Notes: a model not told the origin generated them from the letters alone. A stretch of DNA of 64,000 nucleotides from Cadophora sp. MPI-SDFR-AT-0126 (GCA_020747065.1 JAGMVK010000009.1:310001-374000), one strand, 5' to 3'. Numbered from the stretch's first letter, positions 46,527 to 59,091 are shown. Numbers and translations are program-made.

Positions 46527-48236
46527 TCACCGCCCCTCACTCGCCATCCTCCTCCTCTCCCTCTCCTTCCCCGCACTCCCGCCCATAGCTTCCCTCACAA
46601 CACCAAACGCTCCGGAGATAATGCTTTGCCTTTTAATCCTTGTCTGTTGTTCCACAATGCCCATTTGCTTCTCATCACCCACAACATGCATCTTCTCAAC
46701 TTGGCCCTTCCACCGCTCAGAGATGGATTTCGGCATAGTGGACGCATCTGGGGTCGTTGGACGGCGACCTGAGAGGTTAGGCACGGAGGCACTCGCTTTG
46801 AGGTTGTAGTTCAAGCCATGGTTTGCTAATCCACCTCGAGCCTGAAGCGTCGATTGGCGAAGCGGTAAATCAGAAGTTGACAGCGTCCTGCCCAGTAATC
46901 GCATCTCCCGTGCCTCGCGTAAACTTCTCGTGCTGTTCTTGGGAAGTCTTCCGGGGATAGCCTTCACATACGCCTCCTCGAGATGCGGTGTCACAAGTGG
47001 AATCTGGCTCTGGAATGCCAAGGAGAGAATTCGTAGGTTCTCGGCATCGCTCAATTCTTTGCCTTTGCCATCTTCCAGTCCTACTCCATCGAGTGCTACG
47101 CCCTCATCTGTCTCAGTCACTGAGTCTGACAGAGCGAATCTCTTCAAGGTCTCACGATCTAGTTCTTTCTTTTCGATTCCGTAACCGGCCATGATGCGTG
47201 AACGCAGTTTGGGCGGGAAGGTATGACCTTTTGCGTTGAGGAAACTGATCATGAATTCTCGAATCTCGCGGAATTCTTGCGCTTTCCGGAGCCGGTTCAT
47301 GTCGAGGGCTTGTTCGGAGGGGGGCATGAGTCTGCTTGGGTCTGGGAAAGAAGGCAGGGAGACTGTTGAAGAATTCGGCGATAGAAGGCGCTGAGAAGAA
47401 GCGAGCGATGGTAAGGAGGCAGTGGAAAATGACCGCGTGGCACGGGTTGGCCTGTACGATTTTGTTTTGGACATTGATGGTCTTCGGAGGCCTGGCAAGC
47501 ACTCGTCTTGATGTTCATCCGAGGAGAATGGTGGTGATGGCGAGGGGTGATGTGGCGACGGTGGATCTGAGTCAGGCGTTGTGAGGATGATGGTTATCGG
47601 CGCTGATAGAGACTGCTGAAAGATCGTTGATGACGAGCTTTTGGTTCGCGCACGGAGTAGTGGGCGAGCCGGAATTCGAAATTTGGTTGGGGCTTGAAAT
47701 GAAGAGCCGTACATGGGTGCAGGAGTAATTAGTGGAGATATATCCTCAACAGGCTCAGCATCGTCACAAGGACTCGCTCCATGAGCTGGCTCTGTGATCG
47801 TGGAAAGCGTAATCGTCGAAGCACCTGAAGTCGAAGCGTTGCTATCTGCTCTCACAGGTAGTGTATCCGACGAAGCAGATCCAGATATCCTCCATTCCAG
47901 CTCCTCTCCTAACTTTGAAATAGATTTTTCTGGTATCTGGATTGGAGCCACTTTCTTCCCTTCAATGACCGATATCTCGGGCCTAGAGCTTTCCAATCTC
48001 AACTTCCAGTTCTCCGATGAGAATTCCTCGGCAATGCGCAATCTTGGTCGGTCTGGGGCCGCCTCCTCGCCTTTCTTCTCCCCGGACTGAGTGTTCCGCT
48101 TCTTCTTTCCATCTTTTCTTCTGCTTCCATTCCCATCAGATCTTGAGATATTGTCAGTACAATGTGCTGGACATTTGGAGTTGGGGATAACTTACAATGC
48201 CGACACGGCTTGCCCAATCCAAGCACGGTACTTCAT
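46527..48236 (-). CDS. Disordered Ser/Pro-rich protein with a conserved-looking C-terminal half, unknown
   Basis: Two exons on the minus strand, 48236-48196 and 48141-46527, give 551 residues. Exon 1 encodes MKYRAWIGQAVSA before GTAAGT; exon 2 continues SDGNGSRRKDGKKKRNTQSG. The N-terminal half is Ser/Thr/Pro-rich with basic patches. From about residue 290 the sequence is more ordered: LRKAQEFREIREFMISFLNA, LRSRIMAGYGIEKKELDRE, DAENLRILSLAFQSQIPLVT, PHLEEAYVKAIPGRLPK, then basic Ser/Arg segments and ISERWKGQVEKMHVVGDEK. The final exon is open upstream without an ATG, which is why a short first exon is needed. I do not recognise a named family; a cytosolic regulator is a guess. Confidence 0.7.
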
Positions 48237-51200
48237 AAATTCACCTCTGCAACTCAGCCCAAGCAGCGGCTCTCTCCCTCTCCAATTGGACGCTGCCGTT
48301 CACTGTCCAACAACTTTCATACCCGGTCAAGTGATCCTGTGGCCAATAAATCCTCAAGAATTTTCAATTGCAAACGACAGAGGATTCTCGACTTTTGGGT
48401 ACTAGCAGCGTGAAGAGCTGCAAAAGTGTTTGAAGGCCCTATTGAATGCTCTGCTGTGGGCTGACTAGATTGATGTTGACTTCCGAGAAATCGTAAAACA
48501 ATTTCGGAAGTTTCTTTTGACTTTTTCGTTCTAGTAGGATATGTTTCTGGAGCAATCGGTCGTCTTTGTCCTTGCTGAAGATCCGGATCAGCTCAGATCA
48601 TCCGGGAGGCGATGGTTCCGCAAAGCTAGCTATTGAAGATTTTCGTCCAAGCAAAGTAGATGTTTACAACTCAGCACAATGAAAATCCTCTATCGTCGAA
48701 GGTTTGCGCTGTTGACACTGGCTTTCATGGCAAAGTCATTAGAAATGAGGGGGAACTGAACGATTTATCGAATTCGATGCGCTTTCTTGGTCTGCGTTGT
48801 GGCTTGCACGATGTCTTACTAGAGCAAGAGCCGAGCACCCAAACAGTGCTGCCAGCGGGAGGTGCAGATGAGAGGTATTATTATTTATTCGGCGCGGCTC
48901 AGGTTCATGAAGTGTATCGAGAGTGTCTAGCAGCCGCAATGGAATTCAGAAGATGGTCGATCATCAACAATGACGACAAGATGTGTTTTGACTGTTTTCG
49001 AAGAAAGATGCATGACGGGGAAGACTGGAAGATCGGATTTCTATGTCAGGCTGTAGGTGTTCGGCCGGGCCGTCAGATTTGTTGTTCGTTCCTGGAGCCA
49101 GCAGGGAGCTGAAGGCTCGGTAGCATACAAAGCGGTGCAGGAAACAGGGGTCCTTATCGCCCAATACTTGAGACCTTGGGGGCACATCCTATCTGGGGAA
49201 AGCCTAATTGATGGTGGTATTCTGGGCGTTCTTGAGGGCGATATTGTGGATTGCTGATTCGGAGATGCGACGCTATTGATCGCTTTTGGAGGGCAGCCCC
49301 GCGGCAGATCAATATTCGGTCTTTTGGTTGAAGAGAAGCTGTGATGAGGCCATTCCGTACTGATATTCAAAAGATAAAGCCCATTCTTTCCTATCGAACG
49401 TCAAATGTGAGAAGAGAGTAGTCTCGTCAAGTTCTTTCTTATCGCTTTCAGGAGGAGACGTGCATGGTCAATCCGCTCTTCGGATTAATCTCCGGAGGAT
49501 ATCCCCATCTGTCAACTCGATATTCCATCTTGGGCCGTAAGCCACATGGTCAACAGGGAGCAATCTAACTTGGGCCAAATGCATCTGCGGCTCGTCTGAA
49601 AAATTCTAGCGCTTCTCCATCTGAAAGGCCTGTGGATAGTGTTCCGCGCTATCCTACTGCCAGCTGGGAGGTTGGCGTGGATTGGCGTGGTCGAGACTCG
49701 TGGGGGCTGTGAACCAGTGGAAGCTTGGTAAAAAGCGATGTACCGGCAAGTTCACGTCGTTTGGAAGTGATGGAGAAGACCATGGAGGCTTCGCAGACGA
49801 TAGGAGTTTCTGTCTCAGCTCAAAGTTTGATGGGATTTCGAGCTGGCATTGATGGCTGAGATCGGTGTATTGTGATGACGATGTAAGGGGAAGGGGCTGC
49901 CTCCCCACGCTGAACCCTCGAAGGCACTAACATAGCCGAGGCAAACTCCCTGAGAGCAGCTGCGACTTCCCAACTATCAAAACAAATCAGAAGCTCACAT
50001 CTACAATCCTTCACAAACATCACAAGCAGGAGTTAGCTTCTGACTTACATCTCCTTTCTCTCTGCCTTTCATGAAAGAATCATATCTTAAAATATCGCAA
50101 AATTACAGCAATGCGCCAAAATTGGCTCATCTCATCACCGTCCGAAGAGTTGCATGAAGTGCCTGTCCATATGCGCCTTCACATTGCTGCGGCGCAGCCA
50201 ACTAGTAACGCCACATCATCTGAACTTTCGACATGAAGCTGTGCAACTTTGAGAGTGCACGTATGCACGAAATGCATTGCATTGCACAAGTCGGGCGAAC
50301 GATGAAAGAATGGACGATTGACCCAAAGATAACTGGGTAGCGAGCGAGGTTACAGTGACACCTTTACCTCCACATGCCAGGCCAAAGAGGCTCTGCGACT
50401 TTGGTTCGATCGAGTGCAAGTCAACAGGGCCTGAGTGGTAATACTGAATTTTGATTTCTTCCAGTAGCGCACCAAACACACACCGAATACAAAACCAAAC
50501 ACGCCCATTAAGCTGCTCACTATCTAACCTACACATCTCTCTCATCACCTCACCCCTCAAACACACCGACCAGCCGTATTCGTTCAAACTAGTGAAGCTC
50601 GTCCCACAGAAATGAAGAGTAACAATGATTGGAGAAAGAAATGTGATCACTCTTCTCTGACCTTCAGCTTCGCTGAGATTCTTCTGCCACTCTCTGTCCT
50701 GGACTGACGAGCATCGAATTCTCTGGCTGCCGGCATTGAGACAAGCAAAGAAACGAAACATGAAAATCACCAATCTACCTTTACTTTTACAAAGTCAAAA
50801 TAAGATTATTTCGCTGACCCAAGGTCTTTGAGCCTTGAGACACTTGTCGGCTCGTGAGATGATATGAGGCGAAAACGCGTTTTTCTGGCTCGAAGAAAAT
50901 TTTGCACGAGCCGTGAAGCTGCTTTTGCTGACCAACTCTGATTCAGATATGTAATGATCGCTGCTGGGATCGCTCAGTCGTGACGGGAAATGTCAGGAGC
51001 GTGTCGGGGTTTCGAGATCGAAATCTCGGAATAGCATGCGACGAAGCCCATGTGAACACCTCTGAATGTGCAGTCATACAGAACGATTGGCTTTTAGATA
51101 CTTGAACTCAGGCAGAACATTATCGTGGAGATCATACATAGGGGATGTTGCCCTCCAGTTTTCTTGTTGGCAACTGCAGATCTCTGGCTTCGACAGAACG

Positions 51201-52037
51201 AATGCACCTCGGCCAGCGATTAACCTTAAAAGATAGCTTCTCAAGCGAGCCTCTCACAGCATTCGTATAGCGCCACTCACGCACTGGCTTCCTTCTTAGC
51301 CTTCAAACCGACTTCAAACAGGCTGGTCTCTGGCAAAACTGAGACGCAAATCGTACCAGAGACAGACAAGAGGGGACAAGAGCAACAAGAGACACAGCAG
51401 ACCGCCAGACTGGGCCATATCCGACACAAGGCACGATGTTGATAGGCAGGATGGGGACGGAGTGGAGCTTGTCGTCGTCTCTGTCTATGCCGGCACTTGC
51501 TGTTGGTGTGGCAGCATGGTTGGATGGGCAAAGTGGCAGACGACCTACAGGTGCTTTCTTTCTTCCTTTCGTTCCTTGAACTTGACTTTTTGTACCTGGA
51601 CTTGAACTTAAACCTGGTTTATGGCAGAACGCAACTTGACTTGATTTGAGTTTGTGTTTTTCTTGGTACTGCGGATCAGATCTTGCTGTGTTCCTGGATT
51701 GTGCAGATACGAGAGCAGGGAAGCAGGAAGGTTCTTCACTGTGAAGAATACTACTGGATCGCGCACCTCCGATATACTACAACAAAGGATCTGCGGCGAC
51801 GACATCTTCAATCCGATTTCGCATATCTGCCATAGACGAGAAGAGCCCTCGAGTCGAAAAAGGAAGGAAGCGACCTGCGATCGGAGTTGTGACTGCTAGG
51901 ATAGGGAAGATTGCCACAAGAGGGAAAGGACAAATCCTGATCTGGACAACAAGGAGATTATATCTGCCGACATAGGAGACCAAAAGGGAAGCTTTACCCC
52001 GCCGCGACAGCATCATATATCCGCACTCGAGGTCACA
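48237..52037. other. Divergent 3.8 kb spacer, nothing firmly recognised
   Basis: Lies between the starts of the minus-strand disordered protein and the plus-strand peroxiredoxin. A 150-codon plus-strand frame at 48660-49112 is the only candidate and is unsupported. The last 400 bases (51600-52037) look like a promoter and leader. Confidence 0.4.
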
Positions 52038-53231
52038 ATGGCAATATCCAAATCCTTCCTGTTCTCCCAAAACAAACCACCACCTCTCTCTACGAATATG
52101 AACGCGTCAACCAATATAGCGTGTCCCAAGCACTCCTCCGACGACAGCTTCTCCTCACAAGACATAAGCGCAGATTTCTCCGGCGACGTAAATACGAATA
52201 ACAACATCCCCTCCCAAGAAACGCTGCGACGAGTTGAGAACTTCCCGATTCTGGATCAGGACGGCAGATCAATACCATTCAAGAATTTGTACACCGGACC
52301 GAATGTAACAAGGAGGGTATTGGTGATTTTCATCCGGCATTTCTACTGTGGTGTATGTTCCCCTTTCTACTACCTCCATTACAATCAGCATTGCCATATT
52401 TCGAAAGGCATGACAGGAGCAAAAACTGACAACGTCCAACAGAACTGCCAAGAATACATTCGCGCCCTCACAGCCTCTATCACACCCGCCTCTCTCCTCT
52501 CCCTTCCAACACCAACCTTCATCGCCGTCGTCGGCTGTGGCTCTCCCTCCCTGATCTCCATGTACCAATCCGCGACATCTTGTCCCTTCCCCATCTACGC
52601 AGACCCAACCAAGAAACTCTACAACGAACTCGGCATGATACGAACCCTCAATCTCGGCGAACGCCCAGAATACCAGAGAAAGGAGTTGTTGAGTATCATG
52701 GTCGCGGGCTTCGTACAGAGTATGAAGATGATGAAGAGCGGGCAGACGCTGAAGGGCGGCGATATGTATCAGGTTGGTGGGGAGTTCATGTTCGAGCCTG
52801 TCGATGATGGCAGCCCTGTTAGTACGCCGGAGGGCGAGCTGGAGAAGATGCTGAGTGGGGAAAGCATTAGCGAGAGCGCAGCTCGTAATCCAAACGAGAA
52901 TCTAGATGCAAAGGGGGAGAGTGGCATGTTGGAACATGGTCCGGTGGAGGAGAAGCGTATTACGTGGTGTCACCGAATGCGCAATACGCGAGACCACGCT
53001 GAGATTCCAGAGCTGAGAGAAGTGCTAGGCTTGGATGGGGAGGGAGTATTGGGCAAGAATAAGAAACGATGGACGAAAGCGCTTCTGGAGCGAAAGGGAA
53101 CTGGACTGAGTGGTAGGAGTGTTGATGGGGCGACGAATGCCATTGCGAACGAGGGCTTCAAGAACAAAATCAAAGAATTAGATGAGGGTGGCAGAGGAAG
53201 TACTTCGGACAAGGAGAATAGGGGAAGGTGA
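52038..53231 (+). CDS. AhpC/TSA-like thioredoxin-fold antioxidant protein (PRXL2/AAED1 type)
   Basis: Two exons, 52038-52352 and 52443-53231, give 367 residues. Splicing joins RRVLVIFIRHFYCG to NCQEYIRALTASITPASLL, creating the Cys104-Gly-Asn-Cys107 motif of this class; without splicing the frame stays open but the motif is lost. Later family features are TFIAVVGCGSPSLISMYQS, CPFPIYADPTKKLYNELGM and a GGDMYQVGGEFMFEP strand. The N-terminal 70 residues are Ser-rich and disordered; the C-terminal 110 residues, charged and also disordered, extend beyond the fold. No signal peptide. Likely a cytosolic or nuclear peroxiredoxin-like redox protein. Since intron retention leaves an open frame, both forms could be translated. 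Confidence 0.88.
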   Translation: MAISKSFLFSQNKPPPLSTNMNASTNIACPKHSSDDSFSSQDISADFSGDVNTNNNIPSQETLRRVENFPILDQDGRSIPFKNLYTGPNVTRRVLVIFIRHFYCGVCSPFYYLHYNQHCHISKGMTGAKTDNVQQNCQEYIRALTASITPASLLSLPTPTFIAVVGCGSPSLISMYQSATSCPFPIYADPTKKLYNELGMIRTLNLGERPEYQRKELLSIMVAGFVQSMKMMKSGQTLKGGDMYQVGGEFMFEPVDDGSPVSTPEGELEKMLSGESISESAARNPNENLDAKGESGMLEHGPVEEKRITWCHRMRNTRDHAEIPELREVLGLDGEGVLGKNKKRWTKALLERKGTGLSGRSVDGATNAIANEGFKNKIKELDEGGRGSTSDKENRGR

Positions 53232-53878
53232 CAACATTGAGGAGTTTTGTGTTGGGTGTACTTCAGCTGGTACGTACAGAGTTTTGCCAGAGCATATGTT
53301 GTTACGTGACTCACTTTGGTTCAAGTCGCAACATCAGCATTGTCGGGGTGTTCGTTTTCATGTTTGCATAGCATAGCTAGAGTTCCGGAGATATCAGGCG
53401 TTGTCTGCTCAATCAAATCATGTACTTGCATCCCATTCAACACCTCGCCTCATATTCCACGACAATGCTACGCACACCTCCAATTCTCATGCTCAGTGTC
53501 TTCTCCTAGCGGTTGGCGAACTGGTATTCTCTTCTACAATTCATTGATCTACATTGTACTGCTGGTCAGTGATTCAATCGTTAGGTTGATTCTTCCCCCA
53601 CTTCAACTTTCTGAAGTAATCTGATTTGCTACTTTGGGACATGAAAAAGAGATGAAATGAACCTCTGAGCGGTTGGCTATCTGATATCATATTCTATCCT
53701 AGACGGAGATCAATACTGTCACATATGGCGAGGAGAATAGGTTTATCCTAATTCCCAATTGTATGTTGGACCCTTCCTCCAGTACCACTTTCTGAAGCAT
53801 TCCGACTTACCAATTCAGTGCATGAAAGAGCGATGAAATTCAACCGAACAGCCTGCCCACCAATGAGGTCCAATCCAA
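53232..53878. other. Spacer between convergent genes with an imperfect direct repeat
   Basis: Contains two diverged copies of a roughly 165-base unit at about 53508-53668 and 53669-53850. Both copies start with AGCGGTTGGC and share ACTTTCTGAAG and a GAGATGAAAT/GCGATGAAAT block. No gene. Confidence 0.45.
53508..53850 (+). repeat. Imperfect tandem duplication of about 165 bases
   Basis: Shared landmarks in the same order in each copy: AGCGGTTGGC, TTCCCCCAC versus TTCCTCCAG, ACTTTCTGAAG, ACATGAAAAAG versus GCATGAAAGAG, and GATGAAAT. The central part of the unit is poorly conserved, so the duplication is old or partly converted. Confidence 0.5.
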
Positions 53879-55417
53879 TCAGATTTGTGAACTTTCGCTC
53901 CGCCTGAGAGCCGATCTGTCAACCGAGCGTTCTTTCTCGATTAACTCCTTGGCAGACAGCGGCAGTTGTCTTTCTACCTCTGGGACATTCTTGTAAAGCC
54001 AGTCAAGCCAATTATTACGGAAAGGCTGTGCCTTCAGCCCTTGCAGACATTCTTCCCAGTGTGCAGTCAGACAGTGGACAGGATTACCGTTCTTCATTGT
54101 CTCCTCATACGGCATCATCGAACTCCAATAACCCCAGGCCTTCATGACTTTGGAGATCTCCGCGAAGCTGTTGTTGAAAAATTCAAGATGAACCGGGATC
54201 TTCTTCTTCGACTTGGCTTGCCGCACTGCGCTCGGGCTCTCTCTCATTCGGCCTGGCTCCAAATGATAGTGGATGATTTTCTCGATTCGTCTCGCGTACG
54301 GCACTTTTATCTTCAACAAAACCTTCGGGGCGGTTCCCCTCTCAAGTTTATGCTGGTTCATGCGCATCACGAAGGATTTCTCGAGAGGAATGGGAACTCT
54401 TTCGCCGTTCTGCTTTCGATACCTTGGTAACGCCGAGCCGATTTTGTTCTTGTTGGTCCCCTCAACTTGGAAGCAATAGATGTAGCCTTCTAAGGTATGG
54501 CTTGGTGGAAGGTCTGTTTTGATGTACTGCTTCAGCTTTTTGAGAGGGTCGTTAAATGGAGTGAACTCTGGTTCCAGTGAGGTTCCGCGAGGTAGAAGAG
54601 GTGCTGACGCTGCTCTGACGGCGGGTTGGTGGGTTGACCTTTGAGCCTTCGCAGCTGTGGGCGATTCGGGGCAGCCTTCATCATCTACGCCTGTGACGGC
54701 TTCACCATTGGACATCGAGATGGCGGAATCGACTTTCACCGGCATGACGGGTCTTTTGGGTGTCCTGAGGGGTGTGCTAGGACTGCCAGATGACGGTGGT
54801 GGCAGAGATTCGCCATGCTTCGCCTCAACCGAACCATCTCCATTGTCTAAGCATATGGCCGAATCTTCAAAATCGTTTTTGAGCGATACTCCCAACGCCT
54901 TGGATGTGGAGCAGGCTTCCGACTGTTTGAACTCTACCGGGGTAGTTGGTCTTGTATGGGCTCCATCGTCACTGATCTTGAGAGATTTGAAATTATCCAG
55001 AATCTCGACATTGGAGACCGGGTCAGGTGCCTATCATAGGATCAGTTGGTGATCGAGCAACAAAACGGAACTTCATACCTCTGAGATTACTTCACGGGGT
55101 TTGTCCTCGAGATCAAGCATCTTGATTCTCTCGCACCACTCCTCGAACTTCGCAGCTGCCTGCCCCTTATGACGACTGCACATCACGAGTGAGGAAAAAT
55201 GTCTTAAAAGCTCCTCATCCACAGCTTCCTCGCACTGAATTTCATGGGCAACTTCTTGCAAGAGCTGAACAGCTCTTTCCCAAGCTTTCTTGTCGATTTT
55301 GTTACCGCACCTTGGCAACCTCCTGGATTTGCCCATGCATTTGTGCTCAGATTGCATGAGATGAATGATATTCTCAAACTCAACATCCAGAGGGACAGAG
55401 ATATTTGAACACGTCAT
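53879..55417 (-). CDS. T5orf172-domain (GIY-YIG-like) protein
   Basis: Two exons on the minus strand, 55417-55079 and 55030-53879, give 496 residues. Residues 1-110 form a helical Cys/Lys-rich domain (AWERAVQLLQEVAHEIQCEE, FSSLVMCSRHKGQAAAKFEE). A disordered Ser/Pro-rich linker follows. Residues about 290-400 match T5orf172: LEGYIYCFQVEGTNKNKIG, then ERVPIPLEKSFVMRM, VPYARRIEKIIHYHLEPGRM and HLEFFNNSFAEI. The C-terminus adds a Trp-rich helix (AHWEECLQGLKAQPF, NWLDWLYKNVPEVERQL). The domain is a GIY-YIG superfamily member first known from phage and yeast Mug113; nuclease activity in fungal paralogues is unproven. Such proteins are often expanded in Leotiomycetes. Junction GAG to GCA is in phase. 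Confidence 0.85.
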
Positions 55418-56622
55418 TGTGTTGTATGTCGTGTGTCGTGTCGCAATGTACGCCAGCGTGCGTGCGATTCGAGTGATGGCAGTGAAATAGCCAGCATCAA
55501 GAGCTGATCACGGATACTCGGGGATCCTTATACAGATATTGTGGCTCAAGACTACGCGTTTCCTCGTTCTGTATTCGTATTTCAGCTCCGATGCAGTCTC
55601 CTGGCTCAGAATACAGGGATTCGATTGAGTTGAAAATACAGAGTCGGTTCGCGATGACGGCGACTTGACAATTCAATCTTGCACTTATGTTATACTGTAC
55701 TACTTCTTTACTTTATTATAGCTCACCAGCCACCAATTGATACATGTATGTATAATTTATGGCATCTGAACGTTGAAAACCTTCACTTGTCGTCGTCTCT
55801 CCCTTGGCATCTATCGTTTTCACATTTCCAAACCAAACATGGGTCAGCGTGATGTTGGTTTCAAGGCTGCAGGCATCCAATCACAGCCCGCCCTACAGCC
55901 CAGCCAGCCTCTTCCGCTTTTCACTCATGTGGCCAGGTGCATGGAGGATGCATTCCTCGTGCGTGTATCGAGAATCCACGAGGCTGGGTAAGCCATCCAC
56001 CATCATCACAAACTTCGTTTCAACTCCGCAAGCGTCTTCGAGTGACTTTACTGCAATTGTATGGAAAGGATTGAGGAGTTGAGACGAAGGGTGTTGAATG
56101 TGCGGGCTACATCATAGTTCCCGTCTCCCTGCGTCAACGGGTAAAACTCCATGCAGCAGCAAGGATCTGGTTTAGGAAGGAAGGTAAGATTATCAGGTAT
56201 AAAACGTGCAGTGGCGTGGATCAATGGACGAATTATGAGGTCGGGTAGTTCGGAGATTTACACTGTTGTAGAAGCTTTACTTCGCTTTTTGTTGGAGAAG
56301 TAGCTAGGTGAGTAGTTTTATTCAGTACTGGAACAATCTTCGTCTGGCCTACCTTAACGATTGATACTTAGATTGTATCATAATACCCCGTCTATCGTTC
56401 GCTTCGGCTGATATTTCGCAATGGATTTGCAAGTTTGAAGGATTTGGTTTCAGGGGAAATGCACTTTACACTTTTGCAGCCTTCTTTGATTCAAGACATC
56501 ATATTAAGCTTTTCCTTCTAATCGAACTCCTACACATTCCTGTACGCTTCTTTCATCCGACCGATTGGACATCCGAAAGATTACTGAGCTGAAGAGCAGG
56601 AAACGAGATTTCACGCTCCACA
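55418..56622. other. Spacer, nothing recognised
   Basis: Lies between the start of the T5orf172 gene and the end of the calpain pseudogene. Short plus-strand frames at 55773-56082 are unsupported. Confidence 0.45.
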
Positions 56623-58558
56623 TCACCGTCTATGCGTCACAAAGAACTTCTTCGTCAGTGGACTCATTTCTTCAGGGAGCCACTCCATCTCAGAATCTTG
56701 CTGGTCCGTCACCTCTTCATCCGCAGATGGTACCACTTCAGTCTCTTGAACATTCGCAACTGCCATCACTACATCACCGCTCTCATCCTCTTCATCTGAG
56801 TCAGAGGAATCGCTGTCTTCAAAGTCAGGCCTGATGACCTCTAAAGTAACATCGCTTAGCTTCGAATAAACCCTCAGACCGACAACGACAGATGCGTTCC
56901 ACGGATCAAGCTCAAACTCATTCGCCTCTTCAGCTGCCCTCTTTTCTCTCTGGTTTCGTTTCGCTTGAGCTGTTCCATCAGACTTTGGCGGAGGTTTCTT
57001 GGCCTGGAGTTGCATTTTCTTCTCAACCATTTTCATGAACAGCTCTTCGACTTCATTGTCGGATATATCTGAGACGTCGGAGTTGAGATCGCTGTCATCA
57101 TCGTCTGGCTCAGAGCTAGGAGCGGCGACACTGGCATTCCCGAGCTCGTCTGCTTCCTCGGGTTGAGCGGCGGCCTGTTGTCGAACCTTGGCCTTTTTCT
57201 TACCCTTCGTCTGGCTTCTTGTCATCCTGGGACCGCCTTTAGCACCGTTGTCAGACTCAGAGTCCTCCTCTCTCGGTGCAGTTTTCGGTCGACGTTTCGC
57301 TGTGCTTTTCTTAGGTCTCTTGGCTTTCCGCTTTTCTTTTGCCGCACGAGCTTTCCGCTTCTTCCTGTTCTCGTTGTGCTTGAGTTGCCTTTTCACCTTC
57401 ATCAGATGTACCTTGTATTCCTTCAAGTCTTTCGCTTTTTGAGCAGCCATTCTCTTCTTGTGCAGCTTTTTCTCTTCCCCGTAATCTTCGTCGTGGCCTC
57501 TAGCATGAGCTTTCTCGTACGAGCGAGCAACCCTCAACATCTTCTTTCGGAAAACAGTCTGATTCTTCTCCTGCTGAAGAATGTATTCTATTGGCGGAGT
57601 CATATCGCTGCGCCTTCCTTCTATGGCCATGAGGACCTCATATTCACCGGCTTATAGTGTCAGTTCCGCCCTCACTGATCTTCTTTTGGTTGGGGCTTGA
57701 TAGGTGCTCGCAATTGGCTTGTTACTTCCGACCTTTCGAACAGAAAACGCGAGACTGACTCCGTAGCGTCCCTGGAAAGTCTGAAAGTAGCGATCGTCGA
57801 GCTGCGGCTGCTTAGCATCTGCCAACAGGGGTCATGGGAAGCCTACTTTAGAAAGTACAACAACAACAGGGGCCTGCTTTGACAATATGAAGGAAAATTT
57901 GGTCTTGTGTTCTTCCCCCGTCCAAGGGATATCCAGCCTGGTCCACTTCTGTGCCACTTGCCAATCGTCTGTGAATAACCTCGTTTGTCCGAATTTGGGA
58001 TATTTGTTCAACAGGTCTTCGTAAGAGATCCAGAAGAGTCCATCATCGCCGAATTGATGATCAAATTTTGACATCCATTCTGTCCAAGGCACAAATCTGT
58101 AAGCTTCCACAAACCATGGACCTGTTACATTGGTAGGGCATTGGGGTTGTTCAGATGATAGTGAAGACCGTTTCGTTTGGAAAAGACGTACCTGAGGTCC
58201 ACTCTTTGCTCCCATCACCTAAAACATGTAAGCAAGTGTGGAAAGTTCTGTGGAACAAAGCACCTACTCCAAGGGCCCCTCCATTCTGTCTCCCCCCATG
58301 GGTTCCTTACGAGAGCTAGGCGATGGTTATGCATCTCGACTGCTCGTTTAAGGGTGTACGCATGATTCGCCACGATACCTTGCTTTCTCAGGCTTGAGGC
58401 GGTTCATTGGGACGCTGCTTTGGAGCATAATCCTTCTCGTTTTCTTCCTCAGAACTTGAGCTGTCTCCGGCTTCGTCTGCGCACTCGTGCTTTCTTCTCT
58501 TCTGTCTACGACGAGGCTTCTCGGAAGCGGATGTCAAGTCGGACTCAAAGTCAGTCAT
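56623..58558 (-). pseudogene. Calpain-family cysteine protease pseudogene with internal deletion
   Basis: On the minus strand, ATG 58558 opens MTDFESDLTSASEKPRRRQK and an acidic stretch ending in PPQA, then TGA at 58390. Immediately after, in another frame, comes GIVANHAYTLKRAVEMHNHR and LALVRNPWGETEWRGPW: the catalytic His and Asn blocks of calpains. The intervening 250 or so residues that carry the catalytic Cys are absent from the DNA. Downstream exons (58218-58192, 58121-57847, 57810-56623) splice in frame to give DGSKEWTS, WMSKFDHQFGDDGLFWISYE, TGEEHKTKFSFILSKQAPVV, LDDRYFQTFQGRYG. A further TAA at 57654-57652 sits in front of AGEYEVLMAIEG, where relatives continue without a break. The 3' exon, 56623-57630, stays open for 335 codons (basic/acidic tail, VVGLRVYSKLSDVTLEVIRP). 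Protease activity must be lost. Confidence 0.8.
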
Positions 58559-59091
58559 CCTAGTAAGACCCTAGGCCTGTTCGCTCTGAACTTCTGGAGT
58601 TTGAGTGGAGAGACTAAGTGAGACGGATTCTCTAGAAATCATTCACATTTGGTGTTACGGCATGCACAACCAAATCGTGCTGAAAGTCGAACAAAGAGAA
58701 TCCTCGGTGCCGAGACCGGAATGCCAAACAACAAAACAATCCTCAATGAGACCGCGATGGGCACAAGCTGTATAGGCTCGAGAATGTATAGATGAGTGGA
58801 ACAAAGAATATCTAATGGTCATGTGTGGGAAGCACACCATCAGATTTTCATTGAGAGCGCTCGAGACCCACGAGGGGAAGAAGTAGCAGGTCGATCGAGG
58901 TGAAAAACAATGATATACGGAAAAGCCAACAAACAAACTGAACAGACTTAGAGAACATCTGCATTCCCTACGCATTAATCTTGGCCGGGACCAGTGTGTT
59001 TCCGCCAGTCTCCTGGAATTGCGTTTGCCAAAGGACGGTCTATTTGAGGAGGAGGCATCTGACAACGTGAACGCACAGAGACGTGAATGTC
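58559..59091. other. Spacer between calpain pseudogene and TIR element
   Basis: About 530 bases of normal composition, presumably the old calpain promoter. No gene. Confidence 0.45.

Noticed and set aside
48660..49112. Plus-strand frame of 150 codons with several Cys
   Set aside because: Some protein-like composition, but no recognisable domain, promoter or splice support.
50216..50773. Minus-strand frame of 185 codons
   Set aside because: No coding character; random long frame.
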